Below the pieces are notes generated by a model, which worked only from the letters and a program-made list of their open reading frames with translations, ran no database searches and had not been told where the DNA came from. Source: Phytopythium helicoides (lineage: Eukaryota; Oomycota; Peronosporomycetes; Pythiales; Pythiaceae). From it: a stretch of 64,000 bases of DNA. Every line of letters starts with the position of its first letter. Position 1 is the first letter of the stretch. Both the position numbers and the translations under genes were made by a program. Shown in pieces: positions 31,097-41,880 of this stretch. Location: contig JANFNE010000006.1 of NCBI GenBank assembly GCA_024867545.1, positions 1,054,001-1,118,000 on the forward strand. Reading direction: 5' to 3'.

Positions 31097-31454
31097 TCAA
31101 AATGTAGCAGAATTTAAACTGATGTCTTTGTCCTTCTCCGAAATTTCAAGGTGCAAGCGCGCCTTCACTGCAGATTGGCTTGAGTTGCGCAGCAGAAAGC
31201 CAAATCCACTCAAGAAGCCAGCAACAAATCCCACTCAGCAATGGGATGATGCACGGCAGTATCAACTGCAACCGCCATTCTCTTGATGCCAACCAGTTCC
31301 CAACTATACATAGCGACTCTTTGTTGTCGTTACTTTCTGGCTCCATCCTTTGGCTCTCCATTTTCGCAATAAGCACACTGATACCTCGCACCCAGGTGAC
31401 TTTGACGGTGTGTAGATAGCGTGACTTGGCCTCCAGCAGGAGCTTCTTGCTCAT
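31097..31454 (-). CDS. small single-pass membrane protein, two exons
   Basis: Not visible as one frame. Exon 1 (about 31385-31454) encodes MSKKLLLEAKSRYLHTVKVTWVR; a 151-nt intron (GTATCA donor, GCTGAG acceptor, phase 1) joins it to exon 2 (about 31097-31233), starting VGFVAGFLSGFGFLLRNSSQ and continuing AVKARLHLEISEKDKDISL to TGA. Product 68 residues: basic amphipathic head, one membrane helix with GxxxGxxxGxG spacing, then a charged helix. Such Gly-zipper helices are frequent in small mitochondrial inner-membrane proteins, but I recognise no family. It starts 40 bp from the divergent NT-C2 gene and ends 33 bp from the stop of the convergent DPF/NPF gene. Phase agreement and protein-like flanks support it; GAG is a poor acceptor. 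Confidence 0.55.
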
Positions 31455-31493
31455 CTCGAGTTCCGGTCTTGCTCAGAGTGAGCACCAGAAGCC

Positions 31494-33920
31494 ATGAACC
31501 ATCTAGTTCAGATCGCACGGCGAACGAACAAGGAGGCTATCGGATTCAAAGTGCAGCTGGTAATACATCGTCTGAGCGCGTCGCTCAGCTCTCTGAACGG
31601 AAGCGAGCTATTTGCCGTCATGACAGGCCACAAAAAGCGTGCAGCAACCAAAAGCGCCGCGTACAGTTTTGCTCAGAAAGAGGTTGTGTGGGGCGACATT
31701 TTGCCGTTCTCGAGCACGCTCTACATGGCCAAGACAGGTCTCTTCCAGGCTAAAATGTTTGCTATCCATGTGTATGAAGCCAAGACAGAGCAGCAAGTCG
31801 CTGCGTTTGAATTTAACCTGGCAGAGCTCGTGTCCGCGGTCAAAGAGTCTGGAAAAGAGGGTATCACGATTGCCACAGCCAAATGTCAAGATCCGCGCGC
31901 TGCCATTTCCCTCACCATTATCAGCTCGCGCGTGATGCTCAACCGAAGCCCAGGTGGTCGTCTCGACCCTGATCAGCTCGAGACATCGTTCGATGACACA
32001 CGCAGCGATTTTTCCGTCTCGACAATCGAGAGTCGTGCATCCACCACATCGGCATATCACCGCAATGGTCGGACTCCACCACCGTCTGCCAAGTATGGAG
32101 CGCCGACTCCAGGAGATTCTCCCACCAGTGATGGAAAGGCTGATGGGCTTCGAGCACCGCTGACCCCTTCAGAGGGGACTGGCCCTGCCGGAGGTCACCA
32201 TGAGTCTGCTGAAACAGAGGCCCTTCGACGAAAGAACCGCGAGTTAATCGCCACTCTCGAAGACCTCGAGACACAGCTGCGGCAGAGTGAGGCTGCCAAC
32301 GTCAAGCTTGAATCTACAAACCAGGAGAAAGACGAAGAGATCACCCAGCTACGTGAGGCAAACACCGAGTTGGAGCTTCGCCTACAAACCTTACAAGAAC
32401 GTAGCGAGGCGTCTGAAAGCAAAGACCGAACAAGCGAGAATGGTGACGACGGAGTTATGCAAGTGGACTTTATCCAGTACATGACGGTCAAAGAGGAGCT
32501 GGAAGCGATCAAGCTGGAGCGCGACGAATTGCGCATGCAGCTCCGCGGGTCACTTCCGCTGCTTGAAAGCATACACCTCCAAGACGCAAATCGGAAAGAC
32601 ACGGGAGCTACGGAGCAAATGTCAGCTGAAAATGACGACCGGAACTCGGAGGCGTCGTCTGCTAACGAATACATGGACGCACAAGAACCGCACTTACTAG
32701 CAGAGATAGCCGAGCTCAAGCAGTCGTTAGCCACATTACGGGAAGGAGGAGAGGAGCAGCAGGCAACGATCAAGTCCCTGTTAGCTTCGAACGAGCTCTT
32801 GACGACACAGATTGCGAGTCTTCAGACACAGAACATGGATCTCCAAACGGAGATGATGCACAAAGACGCAGAGATTGCCAGACTGGAGGCACAGGGCAAC
32901 GACGTCCGTGGAGACGACGAAGAGGAGCGAGAGCGCCGTGTCCGCAGTCGCATCGAAACGGACGCCAAGATTCAAAACGATCGGCTTGTGGGTCAGCTTA
33001 ACCAGCTCGATTCAACAGTGACAGTGCTCAAGGACGAGAAAGTCGGCTTGGTAAACAAGCTCCACGAAGCCGAGAAAGAGAAGGAGAGAGCTCAAGAAGA
33101 GGCTAAGGCAACAAAGGCTGTACTAATTGAACTCGAAGGCGAGAAGGATGTACTTGAGGGCCAGCTAGAGTCGACAATGCAGGCGCACAAACAGGCAAAG
33201 CAGGAGCTTGCAGTAGCTGCACAGACGATTGAGGAACTTCGACAGCAGGTGCAGGAGATTGCTGATCAATTACAAAGCACACAACAGCAGCTCGATACTC
33301 TCCGCAATGAAGATCTTGTGGCTAGTGCTGCAGCGACTGCTGCCGCAGTCGCCAAAAACCAGGAGCTGCAGCAGCGATGGGACGAGCTGCGCTCGCAAAA
33401 CGAGAGCCTGCAGTCTCGGGTCGACGAGTTGGAGGCACAGCTCGCGAAAGAACAGGAAGAAGGTCAAGAGAATGAGCGCGAGCTGCAGGCTCAAGTCGAG
33501 GCGCTCCGCCAAGAAACGGAGGCACTGAGTGAGGAGCTCTCGCAGCTACGCGCAAGCAAGCAAGCGGCTGAGGAAGAGCTGCACGAGCGCACGCTTGAGC
33601 TCCGCGAGGCACTGGAAAGCCAGCGTCGCCTAACTGCAGACCGGGACGAGCGTGTGGGTGCTCTCGAGATGTCGAACGAAGAGATGCGCGCGCGTGTCGA
33701 TGAGCGACAGCAGGCGGCCGAATCGATGGAGCAGCGCGTCAAGCAGCTGGAGCAGGAGAACGACTACTTCCAGCGGGAGCTGATCGACAGCAAGATGCGG
33801 CTGGCCGAGCTCACGCAGGCGAACGAGGAGCTCTCGCAGCACAACAAAAAGGTCGAGAAGAACCTGCTGGAGCTGCAGATCTCGGTCGCCGAGAAGAACC
33901 TCAAGAGCAAGAAGAAGTGA
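31494..33920 (+). CDS. NT-C2 domain long coiled-coil protein
   Basis: Intronless, 808 residues. Residues ~1-155 form an N-terminal C2 (NT-C2/EEIG1-EHBP1-type) domain: FKVQLVIHRL, KRAATKSAAYSFAQKEVVWGD, FQAKMFAIHVYEAK and KCQDPRAAISLTIISS follow its strand order. A Ser/Pro linker leads into heptad-rich coiled coil from about residue 230 to the end (EALRRKNRELIATLEDLETQL ... LLELQISVAEKNLKSKKK). NT-C2 proteins such as EHBP1 and plant PMI1 tie membranes or organelles to the cytoskeleton; that role is inferred. The ATG at 31494 is 40 bp from the start of the divergent small membrane-protein gene, so the two may share a promoter. Confidence 0.85.
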   Translation: MNHLVQIARRTNKEAIGFKVQLVIHRLSASLSSLNGSELFAVMTGHKKRAATKSAAYSFAQKEVVWGDILPFSSTLYMAKTGLFQAKMFAIHVYEAKTEQQVAAFEFNLAELVSAVKESGKEGITIATAKCQDPRAAISLTIISSRVMLNRSPGGRLDPDQLETSFDDTRSDFSVSTIESRASTTSAYHRNGRTPPPSAKYGAPTPGDSPTSDGKADGLRAPLTPSEGTGPAGGHHESAETEALRRKNRELIATLEDLETQLRQSEAANVKLESTNQEKDEEITQLREANTELELRLQTLQERSEASESKDRTSENGDDGVMQVDFIQYMTVKEELEAIKLERDELRMQLRGSLPLLESIHLQDANRKDTGATEQMSAENDDRNSEASSANEYMDAQEPHLLAEIAELKQSLATLREGGEEQQATIKSLLASNELLTTQIASLQTQNMDLQTEMMHKDAEIARLEAQGNDVRGDDEEERERRVRSRIETDAKIQNDRLVGQLNQLDSTVTVLKDEKVGLVNKLHEAEKEKERAQEEAKATKAVLIELEGEKDVLEGQLESTMQAHKQAKQELAVAAQTIEELRQQVQEIADQLQSTQQQLDTLRNEDLVASAAATAAAVAKNQELQQRWDELRSQNESLQSRVDELEAQLAKEQEEGQENERELQAQVEALRQETEALSEELSQLRASKQAAEEELHERTLELREALESQRRLTADRDERVGALEMSNEEMRARVDERQQAAESMEQRVKQLEQENDYFQRELIDSKMRLAELTQANEELSQHNKKVEKNLLELQISVAEKNLKSKKK

Positions 33921-34215
33921 TGATTGATTGATGATGACAATGTCGGGTCGATACATCATGCACTTCAACTTGCTCTTTGCACGTCCAGCACATCTCACGA
34001 GCGCCTTGGCCGCGCGCTCTGTAACCGTACAATTCAATACACGAGCGTCGGCAAGCGGTGTGTGTGTTTTTGCATAAAACCCGCTTGAACGTCGAAAAGA
34101 CCCACGTGTGTGTACTTTGGGCTGGGTTTTTCCCCGGAAAGAGAAAGAGGGAGATTTTTGCCACAGACTTCTTCTCATAGGCAGGCAGCCTGTCGCCTTC
34201 TCCCTCGCCTCCCTC

Positions 34216-37200
34216 ATGGACCTGTTCGCCCGCGCGCGGTCGGCGATCGAGCGCGAGCTCGCGGACGCCGCGGACCGAGGGGCCGAGCGCGAGTCGCAGA
34301 GCGCGGCGAGGCGCAGCGAGCTGGCGCGCGCCACGGCGGCCGCCGCCACGCCGCGCGCCAAGGTGCGCGCGCTGCTGGCCGAGATGCTGGCGGCCGCGGG
34401 CTGGGGCGACAAGAGCAACGAGCCGCTGGAGCAGGAGAAGCTGCGCGCGCTGCGCGAGTGCGTGCTGGACGCCGACGCGCGCCAGGCGCTCGAGGCGCTG
34501 CCCAAGCGCATGTGCGCGTACGAGTTCAAGCCCGGCGACATCGCCTGGAACTGCAAGGTCTGCCAGGTCGACGAGACGTGCGTCATGTGCAACGACTGCT
34601 TCATCTCGAGCGACCACGAGGGCCACGAGGTATTCTTCTACTACACGCACAGCGGAGGCTGCTGCGACTGCGGAGACACGGAGGCGTGGGCGCCGGAGGG
34701 GTTCTGCACGCGCCACAAGGTAGGATCCGCTGTCGAGGATCGCTTCGTGGCCACGTGACTAACTGTCGGATCGCTCGCGCGGATGCAGGGAGCACAAGAC
34801 GCCGACCCGCTAGCGCTGCTGCCGCACGACATGCTGGTCAAGTCCCGCGAGTGCATCGGGGAAGTCATGCAGGTTGTTCTGGATACCATCCAGGAGGCGC
34901 GCTCTGGGTCGATTGTTACCAAGGACGACGTCGAGAGCGTGCGTGACAACCTCGCTCGCGAACCGGCAGACAAACGATACGCTGTCATTGTGCACTACAA
35001 CGAGCTCAAGACATCGCAAGAGTTCGCTACCGCTTTGAACAAGGCCCACCCGGCGATTGCTGTACGTACTACATTTCGTTGGTTCGAGCCTGCTTGATAC
35101 AGAAAGAGCCTGACGATTTCGGCTTTCCAGTACCAAATGCTAAAGATTGTAGGAGAGACCTCATCGCAGAAGCAAAGCGTCGTCCGCGCTAAAGCCACTC
35201 GCGAAGAAGCAATAGAGCTCGCTGGGTCGCTCAATAGGCACGGGATCATGACGTCGATCGTTTCAACCGACTACAAGTCAAAGGTTCCAGTCATCAATTC
35301 TCTCCTGCAGTGGCTAGTAGAGCTAGCAAATCTGTCAGACAGCATGTGCAGGTTAATTTGTGAGCAGGTGCGTTACAGTCACACGATGCGGTTTTGCATA
35401 TGCTGGTGGCATCAAACAAACATATTGACAAACGCTATCCTATAGATGCGCGCTATATATCCGCTTGGCGACGACGACAGTATGGAAGTTGACGGGGAGG
35501 AAGCTTATCCACTTCTGCGGTCTGTCATTATGGCCGATGCATTCCTACCAAAAAGCGAGAGCGACGCGCTTCACAGTCTGCTCATGGCGTTGCTCGCAGA
35601 CCCCGTTTTTAAGCAGGCATTTGCAATCGCTTTCACTTCGTCATACCAGCAGCTCTACCGCGAATACGCGGCTGGCGTCGGAAGCTCCACGACCACCATA
35701 CTAGCCTTTAGTGTCCAATTTTTTAACCGCGCCAGCTTTGTCAAGGAGCTAGTTGGCCGATACGGGCTGCTGGAAGTTCTTATTGACTCTGTTCTCGAGA
35801 CGCTGCGGAAGAAACCAAAGCTGGATCGCATTGAGATTCCATTTGATTCGTCGTGGGAAAACCTCGCGTACGTGGTGAATCCCCACGAGACTGAAGAGTT
35901 GGACATCTGGGACGTGTTTGCTCTCGGGGTCCAGCGAACGCGAGCATTGTCGTTGCGCGAAGTGGACCTCCCATCTTTAGAGCTCGAAGCGCAGGAAGCA
36001 GGTTACCGCGTTCGAAAACCAAAGGAGCTGTCCACGTTCCTTCAGCTTCCACCCGAGACAGATCTCACTGGACGCTATGAGCTCGATGTCAATTCGCCTG
36101 TGTTCGTCTTTCGTCGCTACATGTCTGGTCTTCTTGATCTGCGATACGTACTACAAATTGAAAGCGTTGCGGAGCGATTTGTGCTGGACAAGAGTGGATC
36201 GCGATATGCTAATTTCCTCCTGTATTTATCTTACTTTCAAGGCGCTTGCTCGGAGATCCGGCGGTTCGGTGATCACGTCGAGATGGAGTCTCGAGGCTGG
36301 GTGGTTACCGTTGAATTCGTGTCTACAACTTCGGATGTTTCGGCGTGGATCATGTCAAATGCTTTCAAGCCAAGCGAAAGACAACTGGCGACCACCGTCT
36401 CGTTTAAGCGCAACCTTATTTCTCGTTTTGTGAAGCCCATCTTTGACGCTTACTTCTTCTGGCTTGCGTCATCAGGCAAGTATTTTCCTCCCCCTGATTA
36501 TCAAGTTGGCGACACACTCCGACCAGACCAAGTCGAAATTTCAATTTCGTGCCATTATCCTCTTCAACGTACTCTCGCGCAGCTCGTGCGAGCCCTGAGC
36601 GATTCACCTCACGGGTTGGAGATTATGCACGCAATTACAGAGAACACCAGTGGCAACGTCGAAGACTCGGTCTGGATCCATAACGCAACGAGCCCCCTGG
36701 GGTTTTGGCACCGCGTACACTTGATTGAACCAGTTCTGCAAGCCATCGTATGGGACGCTCAAGTTCATTCTGGGATGTGGGTGCGCAACGGTATGTCTGT
36801 GATCAACCACAGCATGAATTACGGTGAGCCGCCGTTTTGCCTACGCTTTCGGGACCTCGACTTGCTTCTCTTGCAGTTTGGCTTCCCGTTGCTGGGTATC
36901 GATTGGATGATGGCGTCCATCATGGAGCGATTCGATGTTGAAGAGTGGTATGACGCCGAGAACAGCGCAGATATCAAGGAATCTGAACTGATGGTGAGCG
37001 AGTGTTTGACGCTTTTGGCACAACTTGCGTCGGAACTTCCTCCAAAGATAGCTGAAGACCCAGTGAAATCGTTGGTTCCGTACCTGCGGCGAGAAATTGT
37101 GCAGCGGTTGTGCGTGGGGCCGTGCGCTCACAGCGACCTATCCAAAATTACAAACGACTTCTTTCAGAGTCGTGAAAACCTGTTCCCACCAAATTTCTCC

Positions 37201-40200
37201 GGCGGAGCTGTATTGGATCAGATTCTAAAGGAAGTGTGCGCTCCATCGACTGGTGATTCAGGTGCAACCGGAAAATTCCAGTATCGTTTGAAGTCGGAGC
37301 TCTACGCAGAGTACAACCCTTCGTTCGTGCATCTCACGCGCAAGCAGCACGAGTTTGCTCATGAAAACTGGTTCCAAAACCGTTTGCGCAACTCAAAACA
37401 GAGTGAGCAACAACAAGATGATGACAACCGAAACGATACCCATACTTCCTGGCTGGACTTCCCAATAGTAAACATGTTCTTGCCGTGTGCGTCTGGTTTC
37501 CGCATCACGCGGCTGTCAATTCTGCATGAAGATGTGCGCCGTTTGGTGTACGAATCGTTTTGGCGCGCACTCACGGATTCACAGAGTAGTCTGAACATTC
37601 TCTCCAAGGCTGTGCACCTGCTCACCCTGCAAGTGTATGTCGTCGAGGAGGTTCGGTACTACCAGTCGACCACTGGCTTGGAGAGCACGATTGCTGATGA
37701 TTTTGCAGCTTATCGCGAGCGAGCTTCGCATCTAATTGGTAGCTTCATGGAGTGGATCGTGACAGACCAGCCTAGCTACTACCCGGATGCGCGACCTCGG
37801 CTGTCAATCATCCAGCTTCTGCTAAAGCTGAACCCGTGGTCAGTGTCCGGCGGTAATACTGCTGGATCTGTAAACTTGGATGGCGACCAGAAGCACGAGG
37901 TTGGGCGTGGAATCGATTGGATGCTGCATCGACTCTCTCGCCTAGATGATAGATGCCGCGAGATTGTGGAGCAACACAAGGTCTCTGAACAAGAGTCGCG
38001 CGAAGAAGCAGAGCGAAAGCAAGCTATCGCCCAACGCCGAAAGGATGCGCAGTTGCGCGCAATCCAGCAGATGCAGCAGCGCCAGGCAGCGTTCGCAGCG
38101 CAGATGAAGGCTATGATGGATGCAGACATGGGTGCAGATGACGACGATGTGATGGCAGACGACAATATTGTGACTACAGGGAACCACAGCACGGATGATG
38201 ATGGAGACGATGTGGATATGGCATCTGCGGACTCGCCTCCTAAAGACGTGCCTGAGCCATTGCCTGAGTGCGCAATGTGCCATTCGGTCAACTCCGAGAA
38301 CAGCTTTATGTGCTACGTTGGTTTCGCACAGTGTTCTCCAGTGCTGTCTCGACTCAACGGAGGTAACCACGGCTTCTTTCCTAGTACTCCTATGGACGAG
38401 ATGCATGTCGGAGAGGATGTACCGGTGCATGTGCGGATGTGTGGACACTCAGTGCACCATACTTGCTGGGAGTCATATCATGCGTCGCAGTTTCAGCGTG
38501 CAATCACCGGCGGCCACCACCGCCATGCACTTAACGCTGTAGACGTGACCAAGAAGGAATTCTTGTGTCCGTTATGCAAATCGATTTCCAACGTGCTTAT
38601 CCCAACAACGACTGACACCCTGGCTGATTTACTCCCCAAGAAGGAACTCGTGCTGTCTTCAGCCCAATCTAAGGACACGTCAGTAGAAGATACCTTGAAG
38701 TGGCTCGGAAGTACCGTTGCGCATCCTACCGCGGAGGATGCCTCGTCTATGGAAACAAGCTCTGTAGAGAATGCTGACATTACCGAGTCAGATGAGCTTC
38801 TGGAGCAGAAGACGGATGTGGTTGTTGACTCTGCCGATTCCAGCGAGGAAGACACTAGCGAAACCAGCGAAGAAGTGTCGATGTGGATGCGTGATGGACT
38901 GTCGTCGCTGTGCATGGCAGTTCACAAAGTTGCTTGTGGCTCGATGCAAAAATCACAGCCGGATCGGTATACTACGTCGGGATGTAACGCGCTCTTTCAT
39001 ACCTTGCTGTGCACGTTCCTGTCACAGAGCGAGCACGACCATGTCAGAGCTGAACATCGGTTGCTTGAGGCCATGCGCTTTTTGCCATTGATGCTCAAAG
39101 AAGTGAAGAAGACGGTGAAGCCTAGGGCGGGAGATGACTCGATGGAGTTGCGTGAACAGATCTCACATTTGCTATTCTTCGGCGGCTCGGATGTGCAGTC
39201 GGATGGCACGATCGTGTTAGAGAATGATCATCCAAGCACGCAGACTCAGACGCGAAAGCAGAGTCAGTGGGGAAAAGTGCGGCGGCCAAGGAAGCCCTTG
39301 CTGTTGAGTCATCTGGGAAGTGTGCTTGTCAAGGGTATGCTTCTGGCCGAGAGTGTGGACGAGGCTGTTCACATTGGACGGCTTGTGGTGCTCGCACGCA
39401 TTGTGCAAACGTTGCTGTGGTACATCATCACGCGGAAGGCGCCGTACACGGAGGCTATGGCTGAGAACCTGGCTTACTCTCAGGAGCAAGTCCGATTTTT
39501 CGTTGTCTGCTTCAATGAAGAGGACAATAAGCAGCAAGGAAATACCGGTCACCCTCCTAAGACTGAAAACGAACGTGCCGTCGTACATCAGCTAAAGGAG
39601 TTGGCAATGCAATTGGCCGATGCGTGCGGGAACATGTTCACCTTTGAACAACCGACGGACGACAAGGAGCTCCTCAACATTGTGGCGTGCGAAGTGGTAC
39701 CAATTGCCCGGATCTGCACTTTTCTTCTTCATTCCCTCTACAGTGGTGGTCACCACACGAGCAAGCCCGTATTTATTACTGAAGCGGACGTGCGCGCAGT
39801 CAACTTTGTCCGACTCTCTGATCTCATGGCGTCATTCCCCGGCACTTTGATCACCGGCGACAGTGATGATGAGCGGACGGTAAGTAATTCCCTAACGCAT
39901 CATGAGCCAGCAGACACTCTGTCAGGGCTCGTGCTTCGCTGGGTTGACCGATTCCGCTCGGCGTACGACGAGATGCAAGACACGAATGGTGTCATGCAGC
40001 AATGGTTCACTGCTGCAAATACGGATCGTGCTGCGTCGGAGCAGCAGCTAACAACTCCGGTTGTTCTGGCGCATGATCTGCACACCATGCACTCAACAAT
40101 ATCGGTGTACTGCTCTGGAGCCAGCCGCACGCGTTACTTGCGATCTCTTCCACGCGCATACGTCAAGTTTTACTCGGAGCTTGCGAAACGTCGATGTGCG

Positions 40201-40623
40201 TCATGCCAACAATTTCCTGCTCGCCCTGCAGTTTGCCTCGTGTGCGGCACGCTACTCTGCGCTGCAAACACTTGTCCGGCGGCGCATGTCGACAAAGGAT
40301 ACCCGGAGGAATCCAACCCTGGTGCCTGCACCGTTCACGCCAAGAAGTGCGGACGTGGCAGCGGTATGTTCCTACTGGTACTCGAAGGAGCTGTTTTGCT
40401 TGTGTACTGGAAGCTGGCAGCGTATGTGAGTAGTCTGTATGTTGACGAGTACGGAGAGGAGTTCGGCGAGCGCAATCGCGAACTCAGCAAGGGCCGCCCA
40501 CTGTACATGAACGAGGAGCGTCGCGAGCGGCTTTTGCGATTGTGGCTCCGCCATGAGATCCCGAACGAGGTCGTGAAGATTCAGAACAGCTCGGAGCGCG
40601 TCATCCGCAACAGCCATTACTGA
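34216..40623 (+). CDS. UBR-box N-recognin E3 ubiquitin ligase
   Basis: Recognises N-degrons and ubiquitinates the protein. Four exons (about 34216-34719, 34789-35061, 35131-35367, 35446-40623) give about 2,063 residues. The UBR box is at residues ~110-170: WNCKVCQVDETCVMCNDCF, then HEGHEVFFYYTHSGGCCDCGD. Exons 2-3 carry a ClpS-like region (YAVIVHYNEL ... ATREEAIELAGSLNRHGIMTSIVS), as in UBR1-type ligases that also read bulky hydrophobic N-termini. A long helical middle leads to a RING-type finger near residue 1,290 (CAMCHSV ... MCGHSVHHTCWESY ... FLCPLCKS) and the C-terminal UBLC cap with CLVCGTLLC, CTVHAKKCG and YVDEYGEEFGERNREL. Domain content fits UBR1/UBR2/Ubr1p. Confidence 0.95.
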
Positions 40624-41880
40624 GGCAGGTCTCACAGCAAACTAGATGAGGTAATATCGCTTCGTTGAAAACACGATACAGACAATTAGGCATCCAAAAA
40701 CGCACTATGCAATTCAGGTTGTACTAGAAGTTACTGCCTGAAGGCACATGTAAGCACTACCTAGTTCCCGTCGTCTCGAACGTCCGTGCTTGGCCCCTGA
40801 AGGCGCAGCAGTGCTGCGCCAAGCAACTCCTGAGCACTACCGGCTTCTCCTTTTTTGCTCTGAGAAGAACCGGCGGTCAACGGCGCTCCCGAAGGAGTCG
40901 TCCCCTCCCTCTCTCAAGGTCGGAGCCACCCAAACCAGCACGCCATGTGGCTGGAAACTCCAACCCGACATGCTAGCGGATGGGCTGAGGATTGAAGAAA
41001 ATTGTTGGAAGAATGGTTGGAAAACACGTTGAGCCGCGCGTGCAGTCAATGGCGTACGCCAGACCGCGTCCTCAGCTTTGCTGAGGTCCAGATCCCTTGA
41101 TCCGGATGCGCAGCACGTGGGTGATCTTGTTGGTGGCAACGTCCCCGCAATGGTGGTGCACGCGACCTCGCAGAAGAGGCGAAGCAATACTCCCACAGCG
41201 TACTTGACAAAGTCGTTCCAGCTGGTCAGGAGCACGCCGTGGACGACCTGCGTCCAGCGCTTCCTCGTCCGCTGCCGCACGCGTGCGCGTCGCGTAGCCA
41301 ATTGCATGGCTACCTCGACTGGCTCGTTGCGCGCCAAATTCCTTCGTGGCCGATCACCGACGCCGCGGACTTGAAAAGGCACACCGGAGATGCCGCGGCT
41401 GGCCTGGAAGGGTCTGGAGGTTTGGAGCGGGGCCCCGGGTCGTGAGCCGGGAAATGCGGCCGCTTGGACTCCATCTTGCAAATTCACGACTGAGAAGAAA
41501 AGGCTGGGCATCGAGTGCTGCAGCTTGCTCTGTCAGCCATTCGTTCGTCGCTAGGGAGCCCTCCATAACGGTCGCATCGAGCCGCTAGGATCCGGCGGAG
41601 CGACGCTGCGGAGAGAACTTGGGACTTCACATTGGCATCCACGATGCGACCAATGAGCTCTCGGCAAGCCAAGCAAGGCAAGTTGAAGTGAAGCTGTCTG
41701 GCCCTATAACTGATTTAGTATAATTATTTTGACCAATAGTAGCAAAGTGACAACACGCTTCCAGACACGCACGCACTGGCCACACCTCTTTGGCTTAGTT
41801 TCTTGTTGTATTCTCTCAACGCTGAACAAAAGTTTACACTCGACAATTCGCCCGGAGCCCCTCCTCCACGCACGTCTTGA
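40624..41880. other. gene-poor stretch with possible element relic
   Basis: 1.26 kb between the convergent UBR and DCAF11 genes. A plus-strand frame at ~41175-41445 reads RDLAEEAKQYSHSVLDKVV and SQLHGYLDWLVARQIPSWPITDAADLKRH; the latter vaguely recalls the core-binding domain of tyrosine recombinases (Crypton-like elements occur in oomycetes), but there is no catalytic domain. A minus-strand frame is also open for 224 codons. A 19-bp palindrome is at 40802-40820. No intact gene can be supported. Confidence 0.4.

Noticed and set aside
34110..34946. 278-codon plus-strand frame over UBR exon 1
   Set aside because: Wrong phase relative to the UBR box, Arg/Ala-rich only.
40837..41511. 224-codon minus-strand frame
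   Set aside because: No conserved pattern; a plus-strand frame in the same place is equally open. Left as a possible relic only.
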